The notes under the pieces are model-generated. The model was not told the origin of the DNA. It ran no database searches and saw nothing but the letters and a program-made list of their open reading frames with translations. From Escallonia rubra (Eukaryota > Streptophyta > Magnoliopsida > Escalloniales > Escalloniaceae), in the NCBI GenBank assembly GCA_033065855.1, contig JAVXUO010001346.1, positions 248,001-312,000 on the forward strand: a stretch of 64,000 bases of DNA. The letters run 5' to 3'. Below, one piece after another: positions 1-12,952 of the stretch (positions are counted from its first letter, which is position 1; the number at the start of each line of letters is the position of its first letter). The position numbers and the translations under genes are program-made.

Positions 1-2049
1 ACTAATTTTGATCTACTTTCAGTATATGAAGAATTGTAAAATTCACCAATGATGTAATAATTAAAGCCACACCCAACTTATGGCGTGATTACCAAAGTTA
101 AACCTTCGGTCAGAACATTTGAAACATCCTTCATTTTTTAGCAGTAATTTTGTTATTCTAAAACGTAGAAGAGTTGAGGAGTGTATTCGTTTCTTCTGAG
201 TCTCTTCAACCGGGCGTAGACAGTGGTGCACTTAGTACGTTGCACACAACAATATTGTTGAATTAGAAAATAAAATTTAAAGTGGCCAAACAAATAATTT
301 TCATTTCAAATATGAAAAAAAAAAAAGGAAACGTCTTTCATACTTTTCAAGAATATACGTGCACATTGTACTTTTATACTACAGTATTATGCTTACAAAG
401 AAACTTCTAGTTTTTGACATATATCAAACAACCATATTGGGAGACAAAATTAAGGAATAACAAGATGAAAATGCAACTTGCAATTATTCATAAAAATAGC
501 ACCGGAAAACGAGAAGAAAATGAAAATACCTGCATTAAGAATTAACTGTTTCTACTGTTGTTGGAAAACAAAAAAATCATGTTATGAAAAGTCAAAAATC
601 TAATTGAAATGAAAGAATCAGCACCAGAATGTCACATACCTGTCTGTTCTGACTTTAAGTGCAGCAATTGGCGATTGCAGCTGCTGGTGTCCTGCAGCTG
701 TCATTACATGATTTAGGCTTTTGAGTTGAAAGCCCATTTTGCTATCGTTAGTAGGCCACTGCGGGTAACTGGGAACTCATTCACCCACTGGCTACTGTCA
801 GCCATCGCGTGGTTTCTGAAATTCACCCTGCATTTTGCCCTGCCATTTCCTCCAGAATCTTCAACCACTCTCTATTTCTTATGGTTTTCCCTTCTGTTTT
901 CTTTTCCAGTTTTGCAAAAGCTGATTCGAAAAGTTTTCACAGTCCAACACATCCATTGTCACTTCTTAGTTGGTTGAGAATAAAGTTGTCCTTGTAGCTT
1001 AAAATAGTTCAAGTTTGGATCCCAAAATCCAATCTATTCAGCAATGTATGGAGTAGTGGTAAAGCCTCTTTTGAAACAAGTATATTTGTTCCTATTTATA
1101 AGGAAAATTGAGAGCTTACAAATGGGTATATATGAGATCTTTCTCGACATAAATTACGCAATACTAGGTTGGTCAGTTTCAAGTAGCTCTGCCGTTGCCT
1201 GCATGCTCTTTGCGTAACATTTAAAGCAATCCTCAAAGCGGTTGCTTTTTGAGCCGCCTTATAATGGCAGCTTGACATTCTTATCGATAAGTAGAATGTT
1301 TAAATGTTGTTTATTGATTGTTTTTACGACCGCTGCTTTTGACGTTCCCGTCAATGTTGCATTTAGTAGCAACTTTTTCAAATATTTTATAATCGGCGAG
1401 ACGAGCTTTAAGTTACAAAAGATCTAACCAAGAGATAAGCCTTGAGTTACTGGAAAAATGCTCAGCATAACAACATTACTCACCATAGTCCAGTAGCCCA
1501 AAAAAAATAAAAATAAAATATCTGGTAAAACGCCAGTTACGGCTCGCCATGTCAGCAATTGACAGCGAATCTTTGAGTTAAATTTCTTGTTTTTTGCGTG
1601 GGACGGCCCTAACGTGACGTCGCCTCCCGTGATTGGTTCCACCATCTTAGTTTTGTCGTCTCCGTCCTATTTTTCCGCAATCTCTCTCTCTCTCACACAC
1701 TCGCACTCACACACAACTCTTAATGACGTTTCAGCCCGCACTCATTACCCCTCCACCCCCTCCCGACCTGTTATCCCCGTACACTACCCACCGTCGGATC
1801 CTAATCCCCTTCGATCCCCACCGTCCGTTCCCATCGCCACACACCACTTAATCCCACTCGCGTCCCCGCCCCCTTCTTTTTCAACTCCCCTTCTCGCCAC
1901 GACGACGCCGGATCCGATCCCTCCGATTTTCTGGCCTGAATTTTCGGACTTGATCCCGCCGGAATTGGGTCCTCCGTTTCTTTGACTCCTCTTCTACTGA
2001 ATTTTCGTTTTCCGGTCAGCTTCGCAGCGTGGTCGGTGCTTTCCGGCGA
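1..2049. other. COI1 upstream region and 5' UTR
   Basis: No gene was recognised in the first 1.6 kb, which is AT-rich and full of stops on both strands. From about 1600 the base composition shifts to C-rich, with a CT/CA-rich microsatellite-like run near 1681-1720, typical of a plant 5' UTR or core promoter. An in-frame ATG lies 21 bases upstream of the chosen COI1 start. No convincing TATA box was identified. Confidence 0.5.
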
Positions 2050-5000
2050 ATGGAGGAACGGAACGCGAGCCGGGCGAATATCAGCATGTCGGACATGATT
2101 ATTGACCAGGTGATACCCTACATAACGGATCCGCGCGACAGGGCGTCGGTGTCCCTGGTTTGCCGGAGCTGGTACGACCTCGACGCGCTCACGCGCAAGC
2201 ACGTGACCATCGCGCTGTGCTACACGGTGACGCCGGCCCGGCTCTGGCGCCGGTTCAAGCAGCTCGAGTCGTTGAACCTCAAGGGCAAGCCGCGCGCCTC
2301 GATGTTCAACTTGATACCGGAGGACTGGGGCGGGTACGCGACGCCGTGGGTGGAGGAGATTGCGACGTCGTTCGCCGGCCTGAAGTTCCTCCATTTCCGA
2401 AGGATGATTGTCACCGATTCGGATCTTGAAGTGCTCGCCAAATCGCGTGGTAAAGATCTTCTGGTGCTCAAGCTTGACAAGTGCTCGGGGTTTTCTACTG
2501 ATGGACTTTTGCATATTGGCCGGACCTGCAGGTGATGATAACTTGTTTATTTTAGGCTTTCTTGACTTGCCAAATGATAATTAACAGAGTCTCTGGTTGC
2601 TATTTAATTTTAATTCAGTGTTTAGGTGAACTGAATTTGTGCTACGATTTCCCAAAAAGTCAAAAGAAGAAATTAGAATGAAATGGAGGGAGTAGGTTTC
2701 TAAGTCATAAAGTTGTGAGACTGATGTTTATTTGCAGTTTTTTTGGTTCGAATTACAATTGTTTTGCTCTTACTCCCTTTTTTTTTTTTTTGATTGAGCA
2801 ATGATTTCACTGGCCAGTTTCCTGTTTGATTGAAGAAATTGATATGGATTTTATTTTATTAGAAGGAGGTGGGATGTTTGACAGAGATAGAAATGTGGAA
2901 GGCGTCTGATTGTTGGTCTTATTAATCTTGCTTTTGGTGCCACTGCTTGATTCTGCAGAATTTGCAAGCAGCACCTTAGTGCTTAGTAAAGAACATTAAG
3001 TTACCTACGGAAATCAATTTTCCAATTTAACTCCTTAGACTTAGGGCTTATATTTTGGCCGGGCTTTTGTTGATTACTCGTACCTGTGGACTTGTGTAAG
3101 CTGTTTTACCTTTGCCCTCCGACGTTGACACTGCTGGTCTTTATCCCCTTCCCAAGTAAGAGCTAAATATTTCACATTTCAACAGTAATAAAACTGCCCT
3201 TGGGTTCTTGCATGTGGTTTAGTATATAGCATTTAGATGACTTATAGCACAGAAATTGGAGCCGTATTGTTGTTTTTGTCATCTTGATGAGCGTGAGGTC
3301 AAATCTTAAACCAAGTCACGTTAGTGGTTTTATATTTTTTCGTTTTGGCTTAAAAGCCCAGTGTACTGTTTTTGGGAGTTCTGGCAGCAAGATCAGCTCA
3401 ATAGCACAGTGCACCAGTGGAGTTTGGACTTTAATCTTGGACCACACAGCTTGATGTTAAGCTACCGCTCTAATATGGACAAGATTTAAAGTTGGAAATA
3501 CTTGAGGACTAGTGGCAGATTTGAATTTTGTAAGTAGTAAATGTTATTAGTTTGTGAAAGCTTCCTGTACAGGTAAAAAAAGAACTATGTGATCTATGTG
3601 CGATATCGTGTATAATTACGTTAGCGTTTTCTATAACCCATTTTATACTTTGCCAGGAGTTTAAAATCATTGGTATTGGAAGAGAGCACAATAATAGAGA
3701 AGGATGGTGAGTGGCTGCACGAGATTGCTCTGAATAATACAGTACTTGAAGCACTGAACTTTTACATGACGGATCTTTCCAAAATCAGAGTTGAAGACCT
3801 CGAACTCATAGCCAGAAGATGTAGCTCTTTGGTTTCAGTGAAAATTAGTGATTTCGATATTCTGGACCTCATGGGTTTCTTCCGCGCCGCAGGTTCACTA
3901 GAAGAGTTTGGAGGGGGTTCCTTTAATGTTCAACCAGAAAAGTATTCTGCTGTAAGATTCCCCCCAAAGTTATGCCGCTTGGGTTTAACTTACATGGGGA
4001 AGAACGAAATGCCTATTGTATTTCCTTTTGCAGCCGTGCTAAGAAAGTTGGATCTCCTCTATGCTCTTCTTGACACAGAGGACCACTGTCTTTTGATTCA
4101 GAGGTGTCCAAATTTGGAAGTTCTTGAGGTACAAATTTCAAAGCAGTTTCTTACTCTCATTTCTCCATGGCCGCATTTTTTTCTCTCTGTTTGAGTTTTT
4201 TGCATGTTGTTGTCTAAATGCACAATATTCTATCCTTTTACAACACCGTTTCTCAGATTTTTGTTCTGGCATTCAGCCTTCAATTTTGGTTTCTGCTTGT
4301 AGAGGTCGACATTTTTATGTGATTTTTGGGCCTTCTAATTTGTTATTGTGATGAAGCTATATGAGAAAAGTCCTTATCTTATTTCCGTTCATTTGATAAG
4401 CAAATATTGTCTAACATAAGAAAGTTTGCCATGGAATTTGGAAGCTTAATTAAGTAGCTTCTGTTGATCGTTTACTTTCTTATTGACAGACAAGAAATGT
4501 TATTGGAGATAGGGGGTTGGAAGTCCTTGCTCGTTGCTGCAAAACATTGAGGAGGCTTAGGATTGAGCGAGGTGCTGATGAACAGGGAATGGAAGATGAA
4601 GAAGGTGTTGTTTCGCAGAGAGGATTGATTGCTGTGGCCCAAGGTTGCCTTGAATTGGAATATGTCGCTGTATATGTGTCTGATATTACAAATGCGTCTC
4701 TGGAATGTTTTGGCACACACTTGAAGAACCTTTGTGATTTTCGATTAGTCTTGCTTGATCGAGAGGAAAGGATAACGGATTTGCCACTTGACAATGGCGT
4801 TCGAGCTCTATTAAGAGGCTGCCATAGGCTTAGACGGTTTGCTCTGTACCTTCGGCCTGGAGGCTTGACTGATACAGGTCTCGGTTATGTCGGGCAGTAC
4901 AGTCAGAATATAAGATGGATGCTTCTGGGCTATGTTGGAGGATCCGATGCGGGACTTCTGGAGTTTTCTAAAGGTTGCCCTAACCTGCAAAAGCTGGAAA

Positions 5001-5308
5001 TGAGGGGATGCTGCTTCAGTGAATATGCACTGGCTGTTGCCACATCGCGACTAAAATCTCTGAGGTACTTGTGGGTGCAAGGTTATAGAGCATCTGAAAA
5101 TGGTCACGATCTCCTAGCCATGGTTCGCCCCTTCTGGAACATTGAATTGATTCCTTCCAGACGAGTTGTTGTTGCTGACCCACTTGGGGAAGCTGTATAT
5201 CATGAGCATCCAGCCCATATACTTGCATATTACTCCCTTGCTGGACGAAGAAAAGATTTCCCAGATACTGTTAAACCCTTGGACCCAGTTTCTTTTCTCA
5301 CGTCATAG
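2050..5308 (+). CDS. COI1: COI1 jasmonate receptor, F-box/LRR protein
   Basis: F-box subunit of the SCF-COI1 ubiquitin ligase. With JAZ repressors it perceives jasmonoyl-isoleucine and sends JAZ proteins to degradation in the nucleus. Exons are 2050-2531, 3657-4128 and 4490-5308, all with GT-AG borders, giving 590 residues, close to Arabidopsis COI1 (592). The F-box covers about residues 14-50 (SDMIIDQVIPYITD, then VSLVCRSW), followed by leucine-rich repeats. Diagnostic COI1 blocks include FNLIPEDWGGY, LDKCSGF, RIERGADEQGMEDEEG, LDREERITDLPLDNGVR, VQGYRAS and the C-terminal AHILAYYSLAGRRKD. The three-exon structure is the one known for COI1. Exon 1 is much richer in GC than exons 2 and 3. The start at 2050 fits family length better than the in-frame ATG at 2029, which would add seven residues. 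No damage was seen. Confidence 0.97.
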
Positions 5309-8300
5309 ACCTCCTCTTCCTGTACATATAGTTTTCCCGTTACATGCTTTCCACTAGGTGTAACTTCCAGTGTATCCTTCTGTTTGGTAAGAGCAAATCT
5401 GTATTTCTTTGTTTTCCCTCCTTAGGCAGTTTTGATCTTATTGTATGACTTGTGGCATGTAATAAGTTTGTTTCATGTTGTAATCTCAGAACAATCTGCT
5501 TACAGGGTAATTACTTCTCAAGCCAAGCTTTCTTGTGCTTTGTTTTTTGTGATTCAGATGGTGTTGATTTCCTGTTGGCTATGAGCAGAACTGTTTTGCC
5601 AGTTTTGTAATGGATATTAAGTTTGATTTAATTGAAGCTGCGTAACAGCGTACTGTACCAAGCTCTGAGTAACCTGTGTGGTTCTCAATATTATGAATGA
5701 ACTGAATCGAGTGCTGATATCACATTTGTTCGGGTATCAATATCAATCAATATCAAATCAAATCAAATCAAAATAAATATAAATATATAAATTATGAGTC
5801 ATTCTCTCTGAAATTCTCAACCCTCTGTGGTGAAGTTTCATTTTCTTTGACCGTAGACTTTTAATATGGACTTCTTAATAATGTTTCAATTAATCTTATC
5901 TTGAATTTAGACGTCTAATCTTCACTTATGAACTTATAATCTACTTTATTCTACCTTGAATTTCGATTCCTAATCTGGCCACTCATAATTCACGTATTAT
6001 ACCTTGAATTTAAACAATCTAGACTTCTTATTATTATAATCAATTTAGACTTCTAATCCACTTGTTATGCCTTGAACTTAACTTTAATCTCACATACATA
6101 ATGTCACCCGCCTTCTCTTTGCCAGGTAAATGTTTGCTCTCTCTAACTTTTCTCTGTTTTTTATTTTTTTATTTTAACACTTTTTCAATGTTGTTACAAA
6201 TATATCTCTAACCTTCTCAAACAATATGGATAAATCAATGGATAAATTTACAATTGATTTGGCAAGATCCTCATCAGCCAGATGCAACGTAATTACATAA
6301 GATGCCTGTATGGCTTAAGTTCATTCATAAATTCGCATAAAGAATTGTTTAATTTAGAATTCTGTGGGAAAAGATGGAGGGAGCATTGCCAAGTCTCATA
6401 GCCCATCAGCAGGAAGGAGGGAAATTGGAAGCAGCCTGTCAACTCACTCTCGAGGACCTTGCTACATCAAAATTGAAGAGCAACGAAGGAATCAGGCCTA
6501 CGGGTGGGGTGGAGGGGCCTTCTTGCTTCAATGAGGAGGTGGTCTCTATTGCTCTTACAAGATTTAAGGTAAGCTTCCAAGATGACGCCTTCCCCTCAAG
6601 AGACTACTATTTCTTAAAGTTTGTTGTTTGAAAAAATTAGTTGTGAACTAACTTAAAGTTACAAAAAATGTTTAGATAGAAACTGATTAAATCAGTTTTG
6701 ATATGGCAAAATGACCATAAAGAACAGTATATAAATAAAGTTTCTAATATCCATTTAGTTAAATAATGTTAACATAACTTCCATTTGAAAATAACTACAA
6801 TACACGAAAAAATTATTGAAGATTCCAACCACCTAAAAAAGTTGTCACTTCTTATTCTGAATTAACGGTAGAACATCGTACATAAATGGTGGGGAGGAAG
6901 AAGGCGGCTGTTGGTGCTTCCTCTCTCTGTAAGCGTAGAAAATAATATATATATATATATATTCGATATGAGTGAGATGGTTATTTTACTATATATACAA
7001 CATAACAAATTCGAATCACTTTTAGTTTTTATACTAGTTTTAACCCGTGCGTTGCACATGGGAGCGACATATGCTAAGTGCAAAAATATTCACTCAATTA
7101 TATTGTACCAATCATAATAAAGTTAAATAATATCAAGAACAATAAAAATGCCAATAATAAATTTTGGTTTCCATTTTTATACCATAGATGATTTCTATTG
7201 GTGAAGTTCTTATATCCAAAAAGAAGGGGAAGAAAATGATAATATCACATGATCGTAAATGTAATATTTTTCCGTCGAGTGCATGCAGAGGGTTGCACAA
7301 CAACTATTAATGTATTGAATTAAAACTATCATTAGTTTTATCAATAATATTAAAACAATTTCTTTATGTACATAAAATCCAAAGAACATGTATAACATGC
7401 AACAATAACACCAACCAAGCGGTAAACGTTTGTAAGTAATATGAGTGGACAACATGCTGATAAATTGTTGACCCTTTCAAGGAATAATCATAATTTTAAA
7501 TTGATTAGCGATAACTACATGTTATTGTAGATTAAGATTGATCATGGCGGCCGACTTGATTTCACCATAACTTTTAATCTCGAACTAAATAAAGGTGTGA
7601 TTTTAACTAAGAGCTTCATCTAGAACAACCAAAAATTTATTAAACAAAAAAAATTCATTTCATGTTCTCAAACACTATTGAGAAAGAGAAACTAAGTAGG
7701 TTCGGTCACACAATCAAATATTTTTAAGAGTGATATTCATAAATAATTTTTTTATTACCAAAACTTTCAGCAAAATCAGAGAGGTAGGATATGTAAGGGA
7801 GGGATGTAGATAAAAATATATGATTATTATTTCAAATTTGAAGAGTTTATGCAAGAAAAGGAAGACTTCAAGTAAGCATTTACTTGGCAGTATTAAAGGA
7901 TATATCAATAAATAGGTATACTTTATTCAAATATTTTGATTTTGTGCAAAAGTTTTGGAAAATGATTGTGAAATCAGATTTTAATTGAATTAATGAGGAA
8001 GCAAAAATGATGGGAACTCGACTAAAATGCTCTAATTATAATTTTACTTTTAAATTTAAATGATGAGGTTAATTAAAGTTTTGATAATTAATTGATAAGA
8101 TAAATTCCAACAGATTGGTGAGAGAGAATCAAATTCAAAAAGGGAAGTGACAATTTAACAACCAAATTCAAAAAAGAAAGTAATAATTTATTAGTTTTAT
8201 ATAAGAAATAAATTAAATCCACGTGGCGAAAGAAAAGACTGTCCACGTAGGCGGTGACATTGCAATATTCTCTCACTTTCGGCTTTCATATATATATATA

Positions 8301-8624
8301 TATATATATATAATTAGATTCGATATGAATGAGAGGGTTAATTTACTATATATCCAATGATCCCAAATGGTTGAGAGTATTAGTCTCGGGCCAAAGTTCT
8401 TAGTTTGAGGAGATACTTGACATGCAAATATCTTTTATATAGGCCTATTAGAAAAATAAATGTTTCGTATTTTTCAAGGTTAGTCATTAAAGTTTTTCTT
8501 TTAGGTCCTAGACTTGCTTTATTCTTCCTTTTCGTTCAAAAGCTATTATTCTAGCGATCCATATAAACTATACTAGAGAGAGTAATTTCGAATTTTAGTT
8601 CCATTTAAAATGACTAAAAATGTA
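5309..8624. other. COI1 3' UTR and gene-poor intergenic DNA
   Basis: It holds the COI1 3' UTR, a short AATCA-type repeat near 5740-5775, and AT-rich DNA without a convincing gene. Two (TA)n tracts, near 6943-6962 and 8288-8312, are each followed by a similar sequence of about 37 bases (6961-6997 and 8318-8354; core TTCGATATGAGTGAGATGG). The text at about 7035-7060 (AACCCGTGCGTTGCACATGG) resembles a motif widely repeated in plant genomes. The stretch may therefore be an old non-autonomous element, but its ends and class could not be fixed. Confidence 0.4.
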
Positions 8625-8997
8625 CTCCCTCCGTCCCTTTTTAAGTGAACCATTTTTTTTTACACGTATATTAAGGATTTAGGTTATATATTGTGTGTCT
8701 TTCCCATTTTACCCTTTAGAGAGAGGGGGGAAGAAAGTGGGCCATAAGAAAGAAAATTGGTTGGTAGAGTGTTAAATGTGGAGAGAGAAATAGTATAAAG
8801 TAGTGTAAAGTTGTGGGTCAGGAGAGAGAAAATGAGTTGGTAGAGAATTAATTGTAGTGAGAGAAATAGAATAAAAAATATATAAAAAAGGTAAATATGT
8901 AAAAATACCTACATAATATTTCCTAATTTGGAAGTGATCACTTTTTGTGAGACGGCCCAAAAAGGAAATTTGATCACTTTTTAAGGGACGGAGTGAG
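8625..8997. mobile_element. Stowaway MITE, copy 1 (373 bp)
   Basis: The left end reads CTCCCTCCGTCCCTTTTTAA and the right end carries its inverse, TTAAGGGACGGAGTGAG. The element is flanked by the TA target duplication expected of Tc1/mariner-type Stowaway elements (8623-8624 and 8998-8999). The body is AT-rich with GAGAGA runs and encodes nothing. It matches the element at 48124-48496 in the opposite orientation along its whole length, and both are 373 bp. Confidence 0.9.
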
Positions 8998-8999
8998 TA

Positions 9000-10204
9000 T
9001 ATACTAAAGCCTTTTTGTTGGCTGAGTAGGTGTACTGTATAAAGAAAATATTCTAGACAAGGATGTATGAATATGAATAATAAGCAATATGCATTAACCC
9101 ATATAACTCTTGCATATGCTCTATCTGTTACCTATTCAATTTTCACTCAAAACCATAAAATTTATGGTTTAAGCTTTATATGCTATTGTAAATGCATGTA
9201 TTCGATTTTATATTACAACATTCTAACAACTAAAATCTTAAATATTTGTTGTATAATGTGGTTAGGTAGGTATGTTACACCTTATTTTGGTATCTTTACT
9301 TTCGTTACTACAGTAGTTTTTTTACCACCAAATAAAAAGAATAGACAGAAATAACCATCCCTTAATGTATCATTTATGTATGTTATCGTGTCGGCAACAA
9401 CATATATACAAACAAAAATGAAATTAGCCCTAAGATTTATGTTAAGGGGAATTTAAAACGAAAGAAAAGGTGACCTTAGGAAAATTTATGCCAATTTCCC
9501 CATAATGTTGGCCAATATTAGTTTGTTTGAGGAGCATTTCGTTGCATAACATGAATTATCTCATTAACAATTAAATAGAAAATTAAATTAGCATAGAATT
9601 ACAAAGAACACCTTTAATTGGTAAAATGTGAAGTACAATAGTCAATCCCCTGAATTCAAAAGCAAAGTAAAATGGTACTCAGTAAAATGTTAAACCGCAT
9701 AACCCTAAAAAGGAAGAGCAACAAAAGCAATATCAGATTAGAAAAAAATATGTTGCTAACTTCACAAAGCACACTAACTTGAAAAGGAAAAAAGAACAAC
9801 AAAATCCATGGTTGAAATTAGAGGGAATATTATTTTTTTTGTAAGCTTTAACCTAAGTTTGTAGTTGTATGCACTAACATGTTACAGTACAGAACCAAGT
9901 ACTTTCGGTATTAATTACTAGAAGGAGTTGGAAATGATCGGTAATAAGTTGTCACAAGTTGAGAATGAGTTTGAAGAAGAAAAATAGAAAGGTAAATTCA
10001 GTCTAAGACAATTTTTACTTTAACTATAAATAAAATACTATAGGTTGTAACAATGTGGTGGTGAAAACGTGCAGACAGTACATGGTTGTGTTTATGGTAA
10101 CCCTGCTAGCAAGCGGATGAAGGCAGATACGGTAGGGGCTGGTGGGTGATGGTGACAATAAAGTTGGCAGTAAAGGTGCACCTATGAATGTAATTATTGT
10201 AGTG
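9000..10204. other. Intergenic DNA without a recognised gene
   Basis: AT-rich non-coding sequence. Open frames here are short and have no recognisable family. From about 10050 the sequence becomes GTGG-rich and of low complexity; this is the target of the hAT insertion that follows. Confidence 0.4.
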
Positions 10205-10212
10205 GTAATGGT

Positions 10213-10852
10213 TAGGGGCGGATCTAAAAAATCTAATCAGGGGATGCCAAAAAATCATAAAATTTTTTGATGGCTAACATAAAAGAATTCAAAAGGTTCA
10301 AGTTCACATAAAACATGAATAATCAAAAACACATTATAATAAGCGTCACTATTAAATCTGTTAAATAAAAAATACATTGCTCAATTTGTTTACTAACAAT
10401 ATATTTTCACTATGACTTGTTAAGGTTAGTCAATAATAAATTTCTAATTTTACATGGAAAAAGCTTAACTTTTACTGTATAAATATATTACTAATGTGAT
10501 TGTTAACTGTATGAGTACATTAGTTACGTATAAGTTAACCAACTATAAGAATTTAAACTTAAAAAAGAAAAAGAACGAACCTTAATCTATTCTTTTTTTT
10601 ATTATTTTCTTTTTGGTAATGTGGAGATTTAGAATTTGAGATTTAGAAAAATGAAGCTAAAGCAAGAAAATGAAGAAGATAATGACTATGATAGGGCACA
10701 AAGAGTAAAAGATACAACAAATGAAATCCTAATAAATTAGTGTTACAATATAATGAATTTCTGTAAACATTTTAAATATTTTAAATATATTGATTCATTA
10801 TCTAGGAAACTAAAGAAGAATTCCAAAAAAAAATGAGGGTGGTCCGCCCCTG
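10213..10852. mobile_element. Non-autonomous hAT element (640 bp)
   Basis: The ends are inverted: the left begins TAGGGGCGGATCT and the right, read on the other strand, begins CAGGGGCGGACCA. A perfect 8-bp target duplication, GTAATGGT, lies at 10205-10212 and 10853-10860, as expected for the hAT superfamily. The interior is AT-rich with no transposase frame, so this is a deletion derivative or MITE. It split a GTGG-rich low-complexity tract that continues on both sides. Confidence 0.9.
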
Positions 10853-10860
10853 GTAATGGT

Positions 10861-12587
10861 GGTAGTGGTGGTTGTGGTTGAGCTGCTGCTGGAGGTTTTT
10901 GACAGCGCCATGGCGGCAATCATGGTGGCCTTAGTAACTCTAATAAGGTAATAATGGTAATAGTGGTGGCGGCTCGAGAGGTAATGTCAGCGATGATGGT
11001 TGATGACAGTAATGGTGATCATGTTTTTGTATCCATGTACACTAATCAAGAAGTTCCCTTTCATCTAAACCCCAATGGCAATGGGGTAAACGGTTTTTCA
11101 ATGACAACCTTCACTAGCTATGCATGTATAACCTTCATACTTTAAACATACATAAGAACCTACAAGACAAAAGAAACACGTGCAATACAATACTTCTCAT
11201 AAAGAAAGATATGAGGCGACTTTAGAAACATTTATGGAATTGCCTAGATAGCAGTTGGGCTCGATATATTGCAAAAAAGAAAGACATGGTGGGACTAGAC
11301 TCACACCCTGTTGAGAAGAGTTAGGTTTTAAGAGTATAAGATTTTGGTGGGCAGTCTTTCCAGGAAATTGGCTTAATATGCCTGTTTATTTATGATTGGG
11401 ATTGTTTATGGTGGACTAAGTATGCTCTTCGGTTGATCTCAGGGTTTGCATAGTCTTTCTGCTAGAGTATGTGTATGAATGTTAAAAAACTAATTAGCAA
11501 TCTTATTGATACAACCCCAAGTTCTTCATTTGAATTATTAGCGAGTGCAATACCGGTCGTAACTTACTTCTGTCCTTTCACCACATAGACAATGATAGCT
11601 GACAATTTAGCGGACTTCATCAGGCACAATAGGATTCTGACGAGGTTGATTTAATTTTATCTGAGGTTGAAGTTCTGAGTGTGTAGCTGATGTCGTACGC
11701 AATGTGTAATTTGAAGCCATTATGTAACCGTAAGTGTTTACTTGGGTTATGAACTTACATTCAAATAGTTTCATTTGGTCTTTTACGTGCTAATAATAAT
11801 TGACAATGTTCTTTGGTCCTAAAGACTTAATTATGACTTTAAAGTCTTTGAGTTTCACAGTATTATAGTTAATTTTTTATACGAAATATAATTGACTATG
11901 ATAAAATATATGACTAACGAGAATCAAGTTACATTCAAACCTCTGCATTTGCACGGGCTCACTAGCTAGCGTGGATGAATAGTGGTGACAAATACACACA
12001 ACTGCTGAAAGCTTAATTTTTTTTTTTTCTGTATCCAAATTTCACCGGTTGGCTGTTGGTAGGTCCTAAACAGAGAACCTTCGTCGTAGCGGCAATCAAG
12101 TAGCAACAAGTACTCTTCTCACCATTCTGACCAATGGGTGGTGAATTAACACTCGAGCAGTTACTTTATGACCTGAAGTTTTCATTATCTTTTTGTTTGA
12201 ACCCTGAAAGTTGCAGTTTATCTTCTTTACACTTGAGGAACAATGAAACTCCCACCTCCTAATTTCTGCGAAAGATATGATGATGATGATCCTGGATATG
12301 GAATGGTGGATGGACAGGGACCAAAAACATGGAAATATATCTGTAGAACAAAGTTGCTTTGTAGAGTTTAATTGGTGCTCATTCATGGTTGAGGTCCCAT
12401 CTGCAGTTGTTGCTTTTGTTACTGAAGCTGTGGCTTCACCCTGGAAGTGTTGTCACTACACCCTTCCTTTATGCATAAATTAGAATCAACTGTCAAAACA
12501 CACCCGAAAAGTAATCTTACACAATCTGATTTTAGTCCTTGCTCCTGATAAATTTTCCTTCTATGATTTTTCTTTCTTAATTACAAG
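10861..12587. other. Intergenic DNA, GTGG-rich at its start
   Basis: The first 150 bases continue the GTGG-rich tract split by the hAT element. The rest is ordinary AT-rich DNA. Short frames such as those near 12096-12483 show no family features. Confidence 0.4.
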
Positions 12588-12595
12588 TTTAAGAC

Positions 12596-12944
12596 CTATG
12601 TTACATGGATTCGGTACAAATGTCCGGGCCGGATGCGTGTCCAAATGTCGGATTCGTCTAATTTTTTAAGCACAAGACACTGGGACACGGCAAAATATTC
12701 ATATCTAGCCTTACTTATTAATTAATTCTTAGGTAAAATGATGGTTTATGTGACGCACATGATTTTAGTTGAGAACTTGTCTTGTCTCAAAGCCAAAGAA
12801 ATCAAAAGAAACACTATAAGATAGTGTTCATAATAGCATATCTTATGAGATGTGTCAGAAACATATTCTATACCCATGTCGTTCAAGTGTCGAGTATCCG
12901 ACACAGATACCCTTCATGCATTCTGAAGAGTTCATGTAACGTAG
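12596..12944. mobile_element. hAT-like MITE, family copy 1 (349 bp)
   Basis: It starts CTATGTTACATGGATTCGG and ends with the inverse, GTTCATGTAACGTAG. It is about 85 percent similar by eye to the element at 58564-58899 along its whole length, in the same orientation, with shared blocks such as AATATTCATATCTAGC and AGAAACACTATAAGATAG. The flanks TTTAAGAC and TTTACAAC may be an 8-bp target duplication with two changes. No coding capacity. Confidence 0.8.
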
Positions 12945-12952
12945 TTTACAAC

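Noticed and set aside
6374-6631. Open frame of 85 residues followed by a possible GTAAGC donor
   Set aside because: No family recognised and no further exon found; may be a decayed exon, but support is too weak.
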